Shown here piece after piece: positions 26,687-35,894 of a DNA stretch of 64,000 bases. The notes below the pieces were generated by a model. That model saw only the letters and a list, made by a program, of their open reading frames with translations. It searched no databases and had not been told where the DNA came from. Made by a program: the position numbers and the translations under genes. Within the stretch, counting starts at the first letter, position 1; each line of letters starts with the position of its first letter. This DNA is from an uncultured Clostridia bacterium (GTDB lineage: Bacteria > Bacillota > Clostridia > TANB77 > CAG-508): positions 1 to 64,000 of the forward strand of contig CAKOXG010000001.1 in assembly GCA_934130025.1 (NCBI GenBank), in the 5' to 3' direction.

Positions 26687-27937
26687 ATGGGAGAAAAACA
26701 AATTTTTGAAAAATATGAGTCAGAGGTAAGATCATATTGTAGAGTATTTACAGAGGTATTAGATTATGCGAAAGGTTCAATAATAAAGGATACATCAGGA
26801 AAGGAGTATATAGACTTTTTCTGCGGAGCTGGGGCAGTAAATTATGGCCATAATAATGATTACATAAAAGAAAAATTAATTAAATATTTGCAAGATGATA
26901 GAATAATGCACGCATTGGATATGTATACCAAGGCAAAAGCTGATTTTATAGAATATTTTGAAAATGAGGTATTAAAACCAAGAAACTTAGATTATAAAAT
27001 TCAATTTCCTGGACCAACAGGAACAAATGCTATAGAAGCGGCACTTAAACTTGCCAGAAAAGTAAAAAAGAGAAGCAATATTTGGTGTTTAATGGGATGC
27101 TTCCATGGAATGACAATTGGGTCTCTTGCATTAACATCTGACAAAGAGAGCAGAGAAGGTGCTGGAATTGCCTTAGAAAATGCAACACACATACCTGCAC
27201 CATACATGTTTAAAGGCTTGGATACTATTGAATATATGCAAACTCTATTAGATGATGATCATTCAGGAGTAGAAAAGCCGGCAGCATTAATATTAGAAAC
27301 TGTTCAGGCTGAAGGTGGAATTTGGGTTTTTGAAAAAGAATGGTTACAAAAAGTAAGAGAATTTTGTACTAAAAATGATATTTTATTAATAGTTGATGAT
27401 ATACAAGTTGGATGTGCAAGAACAGGAACATTTTTCTCTTTTGAAAGAGCAAATATAATTCCAGATATAGTAGTGCTTTCAAAATCAATTGGTGGATATG
27501 GAATGCCATTTGCATTAACACTATTTAAACCAGAGCTTGATGTATGGGCTCCAGGTGAACACAATGGAACATTTAGAGGAAATCAGATTGCAATAGTTGC
27601 TGCAAAAGCTGGATTAGAATTTATGAATGAACACCACATAGAAAAAGAAGTTCAAAGAAAAGCCGTTATAGTAAAGGAATTCTTAGAGAAGAATATAAAA
27701 CCATTGAACAAAAACTTTGAAATAAGAGGAATAGGGCTAATATGGGGAATAGAAACCCATGATGGAAAAATTGCAAAAAAAATATCAACGGAATGTTTTA
27801 AAAATGGGTTAATAGTTGAACGTGCAGGAAGAGACAATTCGGTTGTAAAGCTTATGCCAGCATTAACTATAGAAGATGATGTATTGGAAAAAGGATTAGA
27901 AATATTAAAACAAACAATAGAAAAAATAGATAAATAA
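26687..27937 (+). CDS. Class III aminotransferase, diaminobutyrate-2-oxoglutarate type (EctB-like)
   Basis: PLP enzyme resembling EctB/Dat, which make L-2,4-diaminobutyrate from aspartate semialdehyde. Family marks: EKYESEVRSYCRVF at the start, FCGAGAVNYGHNN, DDIQVGCARTGT, the PLP lysine in VVLSKSIGGYG, and GTFRGNQIAI. Length 416 is normal. No ectA, ectC or other ectoine gene is near, so the product may feed a different route. ATG 26687 lies ten bases after AAAGG. Confidence 0.85.
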   Translation: MGEKQIFEKYESEVRSYCRVFTEVLDYAKGSIIKDTSGKEYIDFFCGAGAVNYGHNNDYIKEKLIKYLQDDRIMHALDMYTKAKADFIEYFENEVLKPRNLDYKIQFPGPTGTNAIEAALKLARKVKKRSNIWCLMGCFHGMTIGSLALTSDKESREGAGIALENATHIPAPYMFKGLDTIEYMQTLLDDDHSGVEKPAALILETVQAEGGIWVFEKEWLQKVREFCTKNDILLIVDDIQVGCARTGTFFSFERANIIPDIVVLSKSIGGYGMPFALTLFKPELDVWAPGEHNGTFRGNQIAIVAAKAGLEFMNEHHIEKEVQRKAVIVKEFLEKNIKPLNKNFEIRGIGLIWGIETHDGKIAKKISTECFKNGLIVERAGRDNSVVKLMPALTIEDDVLEKGLEILKQTIEKIDK

Positions 27938-27948
27938 ATATAATTTAG

Positions 27949-27997
27949 AAAATGTGAAATAATACACAAAAAAGTGTGAGATTGTTTCACATTTTTG
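27949..27997 (+). terminator. Terminator after the aminotransferase
   Basis: AATGTGAAA and TTTCACATT form a stem with an inner CAC/GTG pairing, followed by TTTTTGC. Confidence 0.7.
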
Positions 27998-28073
27998 CTT
28001 GAACAAATAACTAAGAACTATTGAAAAAAAGCTTATAATATGATATAAATATAACATGGGAGAAAGAGAGAAA

Positions 28074-28094
28074 CATCTGCGGAAAAAGCAGATG
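28074..28094 (+). promoter_or_regulatory. Hairpin touching the rlmN ribosome site
   Basis: CATCTGC (28074-28080) pairs with GCAGATG (28088-28094); the following GGAGGG directly abuts the stem. The strong site lies about 17 bases before ATG 28117, longer than usual, and directly against ATG 28101, which opens a 12-codon reading frame overlapping the rlmN start. Confidence 0.4.
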
Positions 28095-28116
28095 GGAGGG
28101 ATGAAAAAAGATAGTA

Positions 28117-29145
28117 ATGAAGAATATAAAAGACTATGATTTAGAAGATCTGAAACAGGAACTAATTTCAATAGGAGAAAAAGCATTTAGAGGAGAACAA
28201 ATCTTTAAATGGTTATATGTAGAAAAAGTAAAAAGCTTTGATGACATGACAAATTTGTCACTAGAATTGAGAGAAAAATTAAAAGAAAATTACACAATAT
28301 GTAATTATAACATTATAAAAAAACTTGAATCTAAAGATGGCACTAAAAAATATCTATTTGATGTATTGGACGGAAATGCAATAGAATCTGTGTTAATGGA
28401 ATATCACTTTGGAAAAACAATATGCGTTTCTTCACAGGTTGGATGTAAAATGGGATGTAAATTTTGTGCATCAACAGGAATTACATTTGGCAGAAATTTA
28501 ACTGCAGGAGAAATTGTAGAGCAAATACTAGCAGTTGAACAAGATACTGGAGAGAAAATATCAAATGTAGTATTTATGGGAATAGGTGAGCCTTTAGATA
28601 ATTATGACAATGTAATAAAGGCAATAAGAATAATGAACAATCCTAAGGGATTAGCAATTGGAGCAAGGCACATAAGTGTATCTACTAGTGGATTAGTTCC
28701 AAGAATATATGATTTGGCAAAAGAGAAAATACAATGTACTTTATCAATTTCGCTTCATGCAAGCAATGATGAAAAACGTTCTAGTATGATGCCTGTAAAT
28801 AATAGATACAATATAGAAGAATTGATGAAAGCCTGTAGAGATTATATATCAATTACAAACAAGAGAATTTCATTTGAATATGCCTTAGCAAAAGACAATA
28901 ATGATAATTTAGATGATGCAAAGGAATTGGTTAATTTATTAAAAGGAATGTTGTGCCATGTAAATTTAATACCAATTAATAAGATTGAAAATGGCAAATT
29001 CTCTAAGAGTTCGAATGAAAATATAATAAAATTTAGAGACTACCTAAATGACAATGGAATAGTTGCAACCATTAGAAGAGAATTAGGCTCTGATATTGAT
29101 GCAGCATGTGGACAATTAAGAAGACAAAATTTAAAAGAGGAATAA
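28117..29145 (+). CDS. rlmN: 23S rRNA/tRNA adenine-C2 methyltransferase RlmN
   Basis: Radical-SAM enzyme methylating A2503 of 23S rRNA and A37 of some tRNAs. The cluster motif is CKMGCKFCAST, with the substrate Cys in the C-terminal DAACGQLRRQ. GIGEPLDNYDNV and SVSTSGLVPRI fit the family. Length 342 is usual. Confidence 0.95.
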   Translation: MKNIKDYDLEDLKQELISIGEKAFRGEQIFKWLYVEKVKSFDDMTNLSLELREKLKENYTICNYNIIKKLESKDGTKKYLFDVLDGNAIESVLMEYHFGKTICVSSQVGCKMGCKFCASTGITFGRNLTAGEIVEQILAVEQDTGEKISNVVFMGIGEPLDNYDNVIKAIRIMNNPKGLAIGARHISVSTSGLVPRIYDLAKEKIQCTLSISLHASNDEKRSSMMPVNNRYNIEELMKACRDYISITNKRISFEYALAKDNNDNLDDAKELVNLLKGMLCHVNLIPINKIENGKFSKSSNENIIKFRDYLNDNGIVATIRRELGSDIDAACGQLRRQNLKEE

Positions 29146-29198
29146 GCAAATAATTGCAAATACTTTTGCAAAACATGTTAAAAAGATTGGAGGAAAGT

Positions 29199-29939
29199 AT
29201 GAGAATATTTGCAAAAACAGATATTGGAAGAGAGCGAAAACTAGATGAAGACTATTTTTATGCTTCAAAGGCTGAAGATAAAATAAAACTTTTTATTTTG
29301 GCTGATGGCATGGGTGGTTACAATGGTGGAGAAGTGGCAAGCAAAATGGCTGTAGAAGCTTCGAAGGATTATATACAAAAAAACTTTGCAAAGAATAAAG
29401 AATCAAAAGAAACAATAGAAAAATTAATTAATGATGCGATGATATACGCAAATGATGTTGTATATAAAAAAGCTCAAAGCAAGGAAGATTTGTCTGGAAT
29501 GGGTACTACATTAGATATTTGTTTAATATATAATAGTAGACTATATATAGGGCATATTGGAGATAGCAGAGTTTATAGAATAAGAAAAGAATTTATGAGA
29601 AAAATAACAAGAGACGATAGTTATGTTCAAACTTTAATAGAAGATGGAACAATAACTAAAGAGGAAGCTTTTAGACATCCCAAAAAAAATATGCTAACTA
29701 AAGCTCTTGGATGTACGAAAGAGATAGAGCCAACTGTATATACAAAAACCTTTATAAAAAATGATATTATTTTAATGTCATCTGATGGATTAACCAATAT
29801 GGTTAAAGAAGATGAAATATATAAAATAATAAAAGAAGAGGATAATTCGCATGAAGCATTAATAAAAAAGGCAAATGAAAATGGTGGCTTAGATAATATT
29901 ACAGTTATAGTAATATACAATTGTGTAGAAGCACAATAA
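29199..29939 (+). CDS. PP2C-type Ser/Thr phosphatase (Stp/PrpC)
   Basis: Reverses the phosphorylation made by the downstream kinase. Metal-binding motifs ADGMGGYNGGE, SGMGTTL, GDSRVY, SSDGLTN and DNITVIV are all present. TTGGAGGAAAGT precedes ATG 29199; this N terminus (RIFAKTDIGRERKLDED) matches the family better than the upstream ATG 29154. The kinase starts 18 bases downstream. Confidence 0.93.
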   Translation: MRIFAKTDIGRERKLDEDYFYASKAEDKIKLFILADGMGGYNGGEVASKMAVEASKDYIQKNFAKNKESKETIEKLINDAMIYANDVVYKKAQSKEDLSGMGTTLDICLIYNSRLYIGHIGDSRVYRIRKEFMRKITRDDSYVQTLIEDGTITKEEAFRHPKKNMLTKALGCTKEIEPTVYTKTFIKNDIILMSSDGLTNMVKEDEIYKIIKEEDNSHEALIKKANENGGLDNITVIVIYNCVEAQ

Positions 29940-29957
29940 ATGGTATAGGAGAAAATT

Positions 29958-31949
29958 ATGAATATAATAGGAAGAACAATAGCAAATAGATATGAAATTA
30001 TAAATAAAACTGGTGTCGGAGGAATGGCAACAGTATATATGGCAAAGGATAAAGTCTTAAATAGAAATGTTGCAATAAAAGTATTAAAAGATGAATTTAC
30101 TACAGATGATGAATTTGTAAAAAGATTCAATTCAGAAGCTCAGTCAGCAGCAAGTTTATCACATCCTAATATAGTATCTATATATGATGTAGGAAATGAG
30201 GATGGAATTTACTATATAGTAATGGAACTTGTAAGAGGAAAAACACTAAAACAAATAATTACAGAAGAAGGCGCGCTTCCTTGGAAGTGGTCTGTAAATA
30301 TTGCAATGCAAATAGCTTCTGCCTTGGAAACAGCACACAAAAATAATATAGTTCACAGAGATATAAAGCCACACAATATTATAATAACTGAAGATGGGGT
30401 AGCTAAGGTAACAGACTTTGGTATAGCAAAAGCAGTATCTAATTCAACAATAACAGCATTTGGAACAACAATTGGTTCAGTTCACTATTTTTCACCAGAA
30501 CAGGCAAAAGGTGGTTATACAGATGCAAAATCTGATATATATTCATTAGGTGTTGTAATGTACGAAATGCTTACAGGAAAAGTTCCTTTTGATAGTGATA
30601 CATCTGTATCTGTGGCTTTAAAACATATGCAGGAACCACCTGTACCTCCTATGCAGATAAATGAAAATATTCCTAAAGCAGTAAATGATATAATATTAAA
30701 AGCAATGGAAAAAGAACCAATGGCGAGGTATCAAACTGCTACTGAAATGTTAAGAGATTTATCTCAAGCACTAAAAGATCCAAATGGCGACTTTGTGGAA
30801 GAGCAAAACTTTGATGATGGATTAACAAGAAGAATGGGTGCAATAACAGATGACATGATAGATGAAGCAAGAAAATCAGAAAATAAGAAAAAAACAAAAA
30901 AAGGAATAGCAAAATTTTTTGCTGAACATCCAAAAGCAAAAGGTCCTATAATATTCTTAATCTGTATAATTTTATTTGTTGCAAGCATGGTAATTACGTC
31001 AGCTGTGCTAAATGCAACATCACCTAAGGATGTACAAATACCAGACTTGGTAGGAAAAACTGAGAGTGAAGCTCAAGAAGAATTAAAAGCACTTAAATTA
31101 AATTACGAAAAAATAAGTGAAGATTACAATACCCAGCAAGAAGCAGGGCGTATATATGAACAGAGTCCAACATACTCACTAAATTACAAAGTGAAAGAAA
31201 AAACAACAATAAAAGTTAAGGTAAGCAAAGGAACAGAAAAAGTCAAGGTTCCTAAAGTTGCAGGAATGACTTATGATGAAGCTGTAAAAGAGCTTGAAAA
31301 TAATAAATTGCTTGCTGAAAAAGTAGAAGAAACAAGCAAAGAAATAAAAGAAGGAATAGTAATAAGTCAAGAAACAGAGGCAAATGCAGAAGCAAATGCA
31401 GGAGATACAGTTAAAATACATGTAAGTATTGGAACAGGAATAGCTCAAGTTGTTATGCCAAATGTACTTGGAAAAACAGAAAGTGACGCAAGACAAACAC
31501 TAGAAGGAAAAAATCTAAAAGTAAATGTGGAATACAATTTAGATGCTACAAGCGACAATGGAATAGTTAAGGAGCAAAGCATAAAATCTGGAGAGAATAT
31601 TGATGAAGGAACAGAAGTTACAATAAAAGTAAATAAAGTAAAACAAACGAAAGCAGCAAAAGTTACAATTAATGTAAAATCTCTTACAAAATATGAAAAG
31701 AATGATACAACAACAAATACGACAACAGGAAAAAATGAAGAGGACAAAGTAACAATCATTTTGAATGGCGAGACAAGAACTGGTGTTGATAGATCTGATA
31801 CTGACTACTCAATATCCTTAACTGGAAATGATGGTGAACAAATAACTGTAAGTATTACAATAAAATCAGAAAATGGACAAAAAACATATTTTGCATCAAG
31901 TAATTACAGAATAACATTTGGAAAAGATGAAGAAATAACAATAAAATAA
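29958..31949 (+). CDS. prkC: PASTA-domain Ser/Thr protein kinase (PrkC/StkP type)
   Basis: Membrane kinase that senses cell-wall fragments and phosphorylates division and wall proteins. Kinase domain at about residues 10-275 (GVGGMATVY, VAIKVLK, HRDIKPHNII, DFGIA, SPEQAKGG), one membrane segment near 330-350, then three PASTA repeats (each beginning like VPKVAGMTYDEAVKEL) and an extra C-terminal domain of about 110 residues. TAGGAG precedes ATG 29958. Confidence 0.95.
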   Translation: MNIIGRTIANRYEIINKTGVGGMATVYMAKDKVLNRNVAIKVLKDEFTTDDEFVKRFNSEAQSAASLSHPNIVSIYDVGNEDGIYYIVMELVRGKTLKQIITEEGALPWKWSVNIAMQIASALETAHKNNIVHRDIKPHNIIITEDGVAKVTDFGIAKAVSNSTITAFGTTIGSVHYFSPEQAKGGYTDAKSDIYSLGVVMYEMLTGKVPFDSDTSVSVALKHMQEPPVPPMQINENIPKAVNDIILKAMEKEPMARYQTATEMLRDLSQALKDPNGDFVEEQNFDDGLTRRMGAITDDMIDEARKSENKKKTKKGIAKFFAEHPKAKGPIIFLICIILFVASMVITSAVLNATSPKDVQIPDLVGKTESEAQEELKALKLNYEKISEDYNTQQEAGRIYEQSPTYSLNYKVKEKTTIKVKVSKGTEKVKVPKVAGMTYDEAVKELENNKLLAEKVEETSKEIKEGIVISQETEANAEANAGDTVKIHVSIGTGIAQVVMPNVLGKTESDARQTLEGKNLKVNVEYNLDATSDNGIVKEQSIKSGENIDEGTEVTIKVNKVKQTKAAKVTINVKSLTKYEKNDTTTNTTTGKNEEDKVTIILNGETRTGVDRSDTDYSISLTGNDGEQITVSITIKSENGQKTYFASSNYRITFGKDEEITIK

Positions 31950-32399
31950 ATTAAATTTTTTGTGGAAAATTAAGTTTAACCTCATTATTAGATAGGAAAG
32001 TCTAATAATGGGGTTGTATTTTGTCTACATTTGACGAACAAAAATTCTTGCAATCTACTGAAAATGATATATAATAGAAGTGTTTATTTTTTCTAATTTA
32101 GTATTTTATATCTAAGAAAAATCCCGCAGACAACATACATTATAAAATTATTAAAAAACTTGAGTAAATTATATATAAGAAGATCTACCTGTAACTGATG
32201 GTTTTAAAATTGTAAGAGTGAAAAACAATTATAATTAAAAATGCAAATTAAAATCATTTAAATAGCTTCTGTAGTGCATTGCAAATTTGTTTAATTGTTA
32301 GTAATTAATATTAGAATTTACAATTACTCTAATGTTATTTCTAATAATTTTATAAGAAATACAAAAAATTTAATTAAAAACCGAAAGGAGGAAATCTAA
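31950..32399. other. 450-base gene-free stretch
   Basis: Holds the prkC terminator and a possible promoter (TTGCAA, 16-base spacer, TATAAT, about 32053-32080). The remaining 300 bases up to the Rpn gene are very AT-rich with no open frame or clear structure that I can see. Confidence 0.5.
31978..32024 (+). terminator. Terminator after prkC
   Basis: A 15-bp stem AACCTCATTATTAGA / TCTAATAATGGGGTT with one G-T pair, followed by a T-rich run. Confidence 0.75.
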
Positions 32400-33266
32400 A
32401 TGAGAAATAAAGCAGATACATTAAAAAGTACATTACAACCAAAGAATGATGTAGTGTTCAAAGCACTATTTTCAAGAGAAAAACCAGATATAACAAAAGC
32501 ATTGTTAGAAGCAATATTGAAAATGAAAATAGACAAGCTAGAGTTAGACAAAAACACAGAGTTATTAAATGACAACAAAGATGATAAAAACGGAAGACTG
32601 GATTTAAGAGCTGTAATTAATGGAAATACAGAATGTGATATAGAATTACAACTAGAGACACACAAAAGTATGGCAGAAAGGTTTTTGTATTATTGGGCGA
32701 AAATGTACACAGCAAATTTACAAGTGGGAGATCAATATAGCAAATTAAGAAAAACAATAAGTATAATAATATTAGACGATGAATTACCATTAACAAAAGA
32801 TATGAAAAAGCCTCAAACAATCTGGAAAATTCGTGAAGATGAGAACTCTGATATATTGTTGACAAAGTATTTTGAGATTGGTATAATTGAGATACCAAAA
32901 GCCATAAAAGAATATGAAAAAAATCCACGAGATGAAGTTTTACAGTGGATGATGTTTTTGGATAACCCGGAGAAAAAGGAGGTAACCAAAATCATGGAAG
33001 AAAATGAAGATATAAAAGAAGCAAAGGAAGAATTAGAAAAAATAAGCCAAGATGATATACTTAGAAGAAAAGCATTAAATAGACAGTTGGAAATAGCAGA
33101 TAGACTACAATTTGCCAAAGAAGCAAGAGAAAAAGGTAAAAAAGAGGGCGAAGAAATAAAAGCACGAAAAATTATAAAAAAATTGCATGATATGAATATG
33201 CCACTGGATCAAATAGCAAAAATAGTTGAACTTGAAGAAAAAGAAGTAGAAAAATATTTAAATTAA
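32400..33266 (+). CDS. Rpn-family PD-(D/E)XK nuclease / transposase-like protein
   Basis: The N-terminal half matches the PD-(D/E)XK (PF12784-type) recombination-promoting nucleases: NDVVFKALFS, then GRLDLRAVINGNTECDIELQLETH with the Asp, Glu and Gln of the nuclease core, and RFLYYWAKMYTANL. The C-terminal third is helical and charged and ends in a degenerate helix-turn-helix (MNMPLDQIAKIVELEEKEV). GAAAGGAGG precedes ATG 32400. Such genes are usually scattered, multi-copy and mobile-like. Confidence 0.85.
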   Translation: MRNKADTLKSTLQPKNDVVFKALFSREKPDITKALLEAILKMKIDKLELDKNTELLNDNKDDKNGRLDLRAVINGNTECDIELQLETHKSMAERFLYYWAKMYTANLQVGDQYSKLRKTISIIILDDELPLTKDMKKPQTIWKIREDENSDILLTKYFEIGIIEIPKAIKEYEKNPRDEVLQWMMFLDNPEKKEVTKIMEENEDIKEAKEELEKISQDDILRRKALNRQLEIADRLQFAKEAREKGKKEGEEIKARKIIKKLHDMNMPLDQIAKIVELEEKEVEKYLN

Positions 33267-33541
33267 TTTAATAAGTTTTTACATAGAGAACTTAAATGAT
33301 ATAAAAGGTAATATTCAAAGTGAACACTAATATTTAAATAATAAATTAGACAAGTATAAACCTTGAAAATATTCTAGAGTCAAAAAATACTAAATTGAAA
33401 AAATAATAAAACATAAATAACAAAAATAAATATTTAATTATAATTCCTAATCTAAATATAATATCCTATATTTAATAATATTGTTTAATTACAATGAATA
33501 CATTTATATAGGATATTTTACTTAGAAAGGAATTTCTTTAA

Positions 33542-35725
33542 ATGAAAAAAATGAACAATAGTATGAACAATGGAAAGTGGAAATCTAAAAAAAGATCTGA
33601 AATAAAACAATTAAAGGAGAAGAAATTAAAAGATAATAAAGACAATAAAATAAATAAAAAATTAATTCATAAGCAGAACAAAAAACAGGGAAAAGCCGCG
33701 AAAAAGCTTGCAAGAGAAACCAAGACAAAAAAATATCAAATAAATAAGCAAGGAGAAATTGCAAGAAAGAAAAGAATAAGGCTGGCTTTGTTGTGTGTTG
33801 TGCTTATTTTTTCTGTACTTTGCATCAGAGTTGGCTATATTCAATTTGTAAAGGGAGATTGGCTGAAACAAATGGCATATACTCAACAAACCTTGGACAG
33901 AAAAATAAACCCTAAAAGAGGTACCATTTATGATGCTACAGGCAAAATTGTTCTTGCAACAAGTAGTAGTGTGGAAACTGTGACGGTAAATCCACTAAAT
34001 ATAGGAAATGATGAAAAAGAAAAGGTAGCCAAAAAACTTTCGGAGTTATTTGATTTGGAATATGATAAAGTTCTAAAAAAAGTTAAGAAGAGAACGGGAA
34101 TTGAAACAATAGCTAAAAAAGTAGAAAAAGAAAAGACTGATGAACTAAGAAGATGGATGGAAGAGCAAAATATAAAATCTGGAATAAATATAGATGAAGA
34201 TACAAAAAGATTTTACCCATATAACAACCTCGCATCTCAAATAATAGGTTTTTGCGGAAGTGATAATCAAGGATTAGCTGGAATTGAAGCTAAATATGAT
34301 GCTGAATTAAAGGGAGAAAGCGGCAAAATATTAAAAATGACTGATGCAAAGGGAATTGACATAAATGGTACGTCTGAAAGTTATGAACCAGCAAAGAATG
34401 GAAATGATTTAATACTAACGATTGATGCAACAATACAGGGAATTGCAGAAAAATATCTTAAGGAAGCTTGTATAGACAATGTATGTACTGATGGAGGAAA
34501 CATACTACTAATGAACCCTAAAACTGGGGATATTCTTGCAATAGCAAGTTATCCAGACTATAATTTAAATGACCCTTATACAATTAATGATGATGAACAA
34601 AAAGCAAATTGGCAAACTATGACTGCAACACAGAGGTCAAATGCCTTACAAGGAATGTGGAGAAATAAAGCTATATCGGATACCTATGAGCCAGGGTCAA
34701 CATTCAAGCTTGTAACGGCATCAACTGCTCTGCAAGAAGGAATTGTAACAGAAACTGATAAATCTGGTGAATTTTGTTGTAATGGTTATATTGATGTTGC
34801 TGGAGTAAAAATGAAATGCTGGAGATATTATAGACCGCACGGGGCAGAGTCTTTAAGGCAGGCCCTAATGAATTCGTGTAATCCGGTATTTATTGGACTT
34901 GGTGAAAAAATTGGAGTAAAGAAATATTATGAATATTTAAATAAATATGGATTTTTAGGAAGAACAGGAATAGATCTTCCAGGAGAAGCGGGAAGTATAT
35001 TCTTAAAGGAGTCAAAAGTTGGACCTGTTGAACTTGGAACAATCGCATTTGGCCAAAGATTTGAAGTGACACCAATTCAGATGATAACAATGGTATCTAC
35101 AATTGCAGGAGGAGGAATTTATACTCAGCCGAGAATCGTTAAGGAAATTGTTGATAGTAATACGGGAGAACGCACAGAAATTGCAACAATAAAAAAGGAT
35201 AGAGTTATATCAGAAGAAACTGCCAAAAAAATGCTTAGTATGATGGAAAGTGTTGTCGCAGAGGGAACTGGCAGAAATGCACAAGTAAAAGGATATAGAA
35301 TTGGAGGAAAAACTGGAACATCTGAGGATGGAGTAAATACAGGAAAATATGTAACATCATTTATTGGAACAGCATCAATAAATGATCCAGAAGTATGTAT
35401 ATTAATAACCTTGTACAATCCGACAGGAGAAGGAGGGCACCAAGGAGGTGGTGTTGCAGCACCAATAGCTTCACAGGTGTTGGGAGAGGTTCTTCCATAT
35501 TTAGAAGTACAAAAAGAAAATGAAGAGGAAGAAAAAAACGAAGTTGAGGTTCCAAACGTTATAGGAATGTCTAAAAAAGAAGCAAAAAAAATTATTGAAG
35601 ATGCAGGGTTAAATATGGAAATAAAAGAAGAAAATGAGAATACAGATGTGGTAAAAAATCAATTTCCTAAAGCTGGGATAAAGATAAAACAAGGAACATC
35701 GGTGATAGTGTATATACAGGAATAG
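33542..35725 (+). CDS. Penicillin-binding protein transpeptidase with PASTA (FtsI/SpoVD type)
   Basis: Class B PBP that cross-links septal or spore peptidoglycan. A Lys-rich cytoplasmic tail, one membrane segment near residues 80-100, the dimer domain, then SxxK (STFK), SxN (SCN) and KTGT motifs, and one C-terminal PASTA repeat (VPNVIGMSKKEAKKIIEDAG). It opens the murE-mraY-ftsW-murG series, as in Bacillus spoVD/pbpB clusters. GAAAGGAAT is upstream of ATG 33542. Confidence 0.92.
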   Translation: MKKMNNSMNNGKWKSKKRSEIKQLKEKKLKDNKDNKINKKLIHKQNKKQGKAAKKLARETKTKKYQINKQGEIARKKRIRLALLCVVLIFSVLCIRVGYIQFVKGDWLKQMAYTQQTLDRKINPKRGTIYDATGKIVLATSSSVETVTVNPLNIGNDEKEKVAKKLSELFDLEYDKVLKKVKKRTGIETIAKKVEKEKTDELRRWMEEQNIKSGINIDEDTKRFYPYNNLASQIIGFCGSDNQGLAGIEAKYDAELKGESGKILKMTDAKGIDINGTSESYEPAKNGNDLILTIDATIQGIAEKYLKEACIDNVCTDGGNILLMNPKTGDILAIASYPDYNLNDPYTINDDEQKANWQTMTATQRSNALQGMWRNKAISDTYEPGSTFKLVTASTALQEGIVTETDKSGEFCCNGYIDVAGVKMKCWRYYRPHGAESLRQALMNSCNPVFIGLGEKIGVKKYYEYLNKYGFLGRTGIDLPGEAGSIFLKESKVGPVELGTIAFGQRFEVTPIQMITMVSTIAGGGIYTQPRIVKEIVDSNTGERTEIATIKKDRVISEETAKKMLSMMESVVAEGTGRNAQVKGYRIGGKTGTSEDGVNTGKYVTSFIGTASINDPEVCILITLYNPTGEGGHQGGGVAAPIASQVLGEVLPYLEVQKENEEEEKNEVEVPNVIGMSKKEAKKIIEDAGLNMEIKEENENTDVVKNQFPKAGIKIKQGTSVIVYIQE

Positions 35726-35894
35726 TAGAGTAAGATATAAAAAAAATCAAAATTTATTTTGAAAAAGTTGTTTAAGCTCTATACAAAATCAGATTTTAAT
35801 TATATAATATTGATGATAAATTGGCAATGATAGCAATTGCTATATGCCTCAAAAATTTTAAGATGATTAACCTTTAAGAAGGGAAGAAAAAGAT

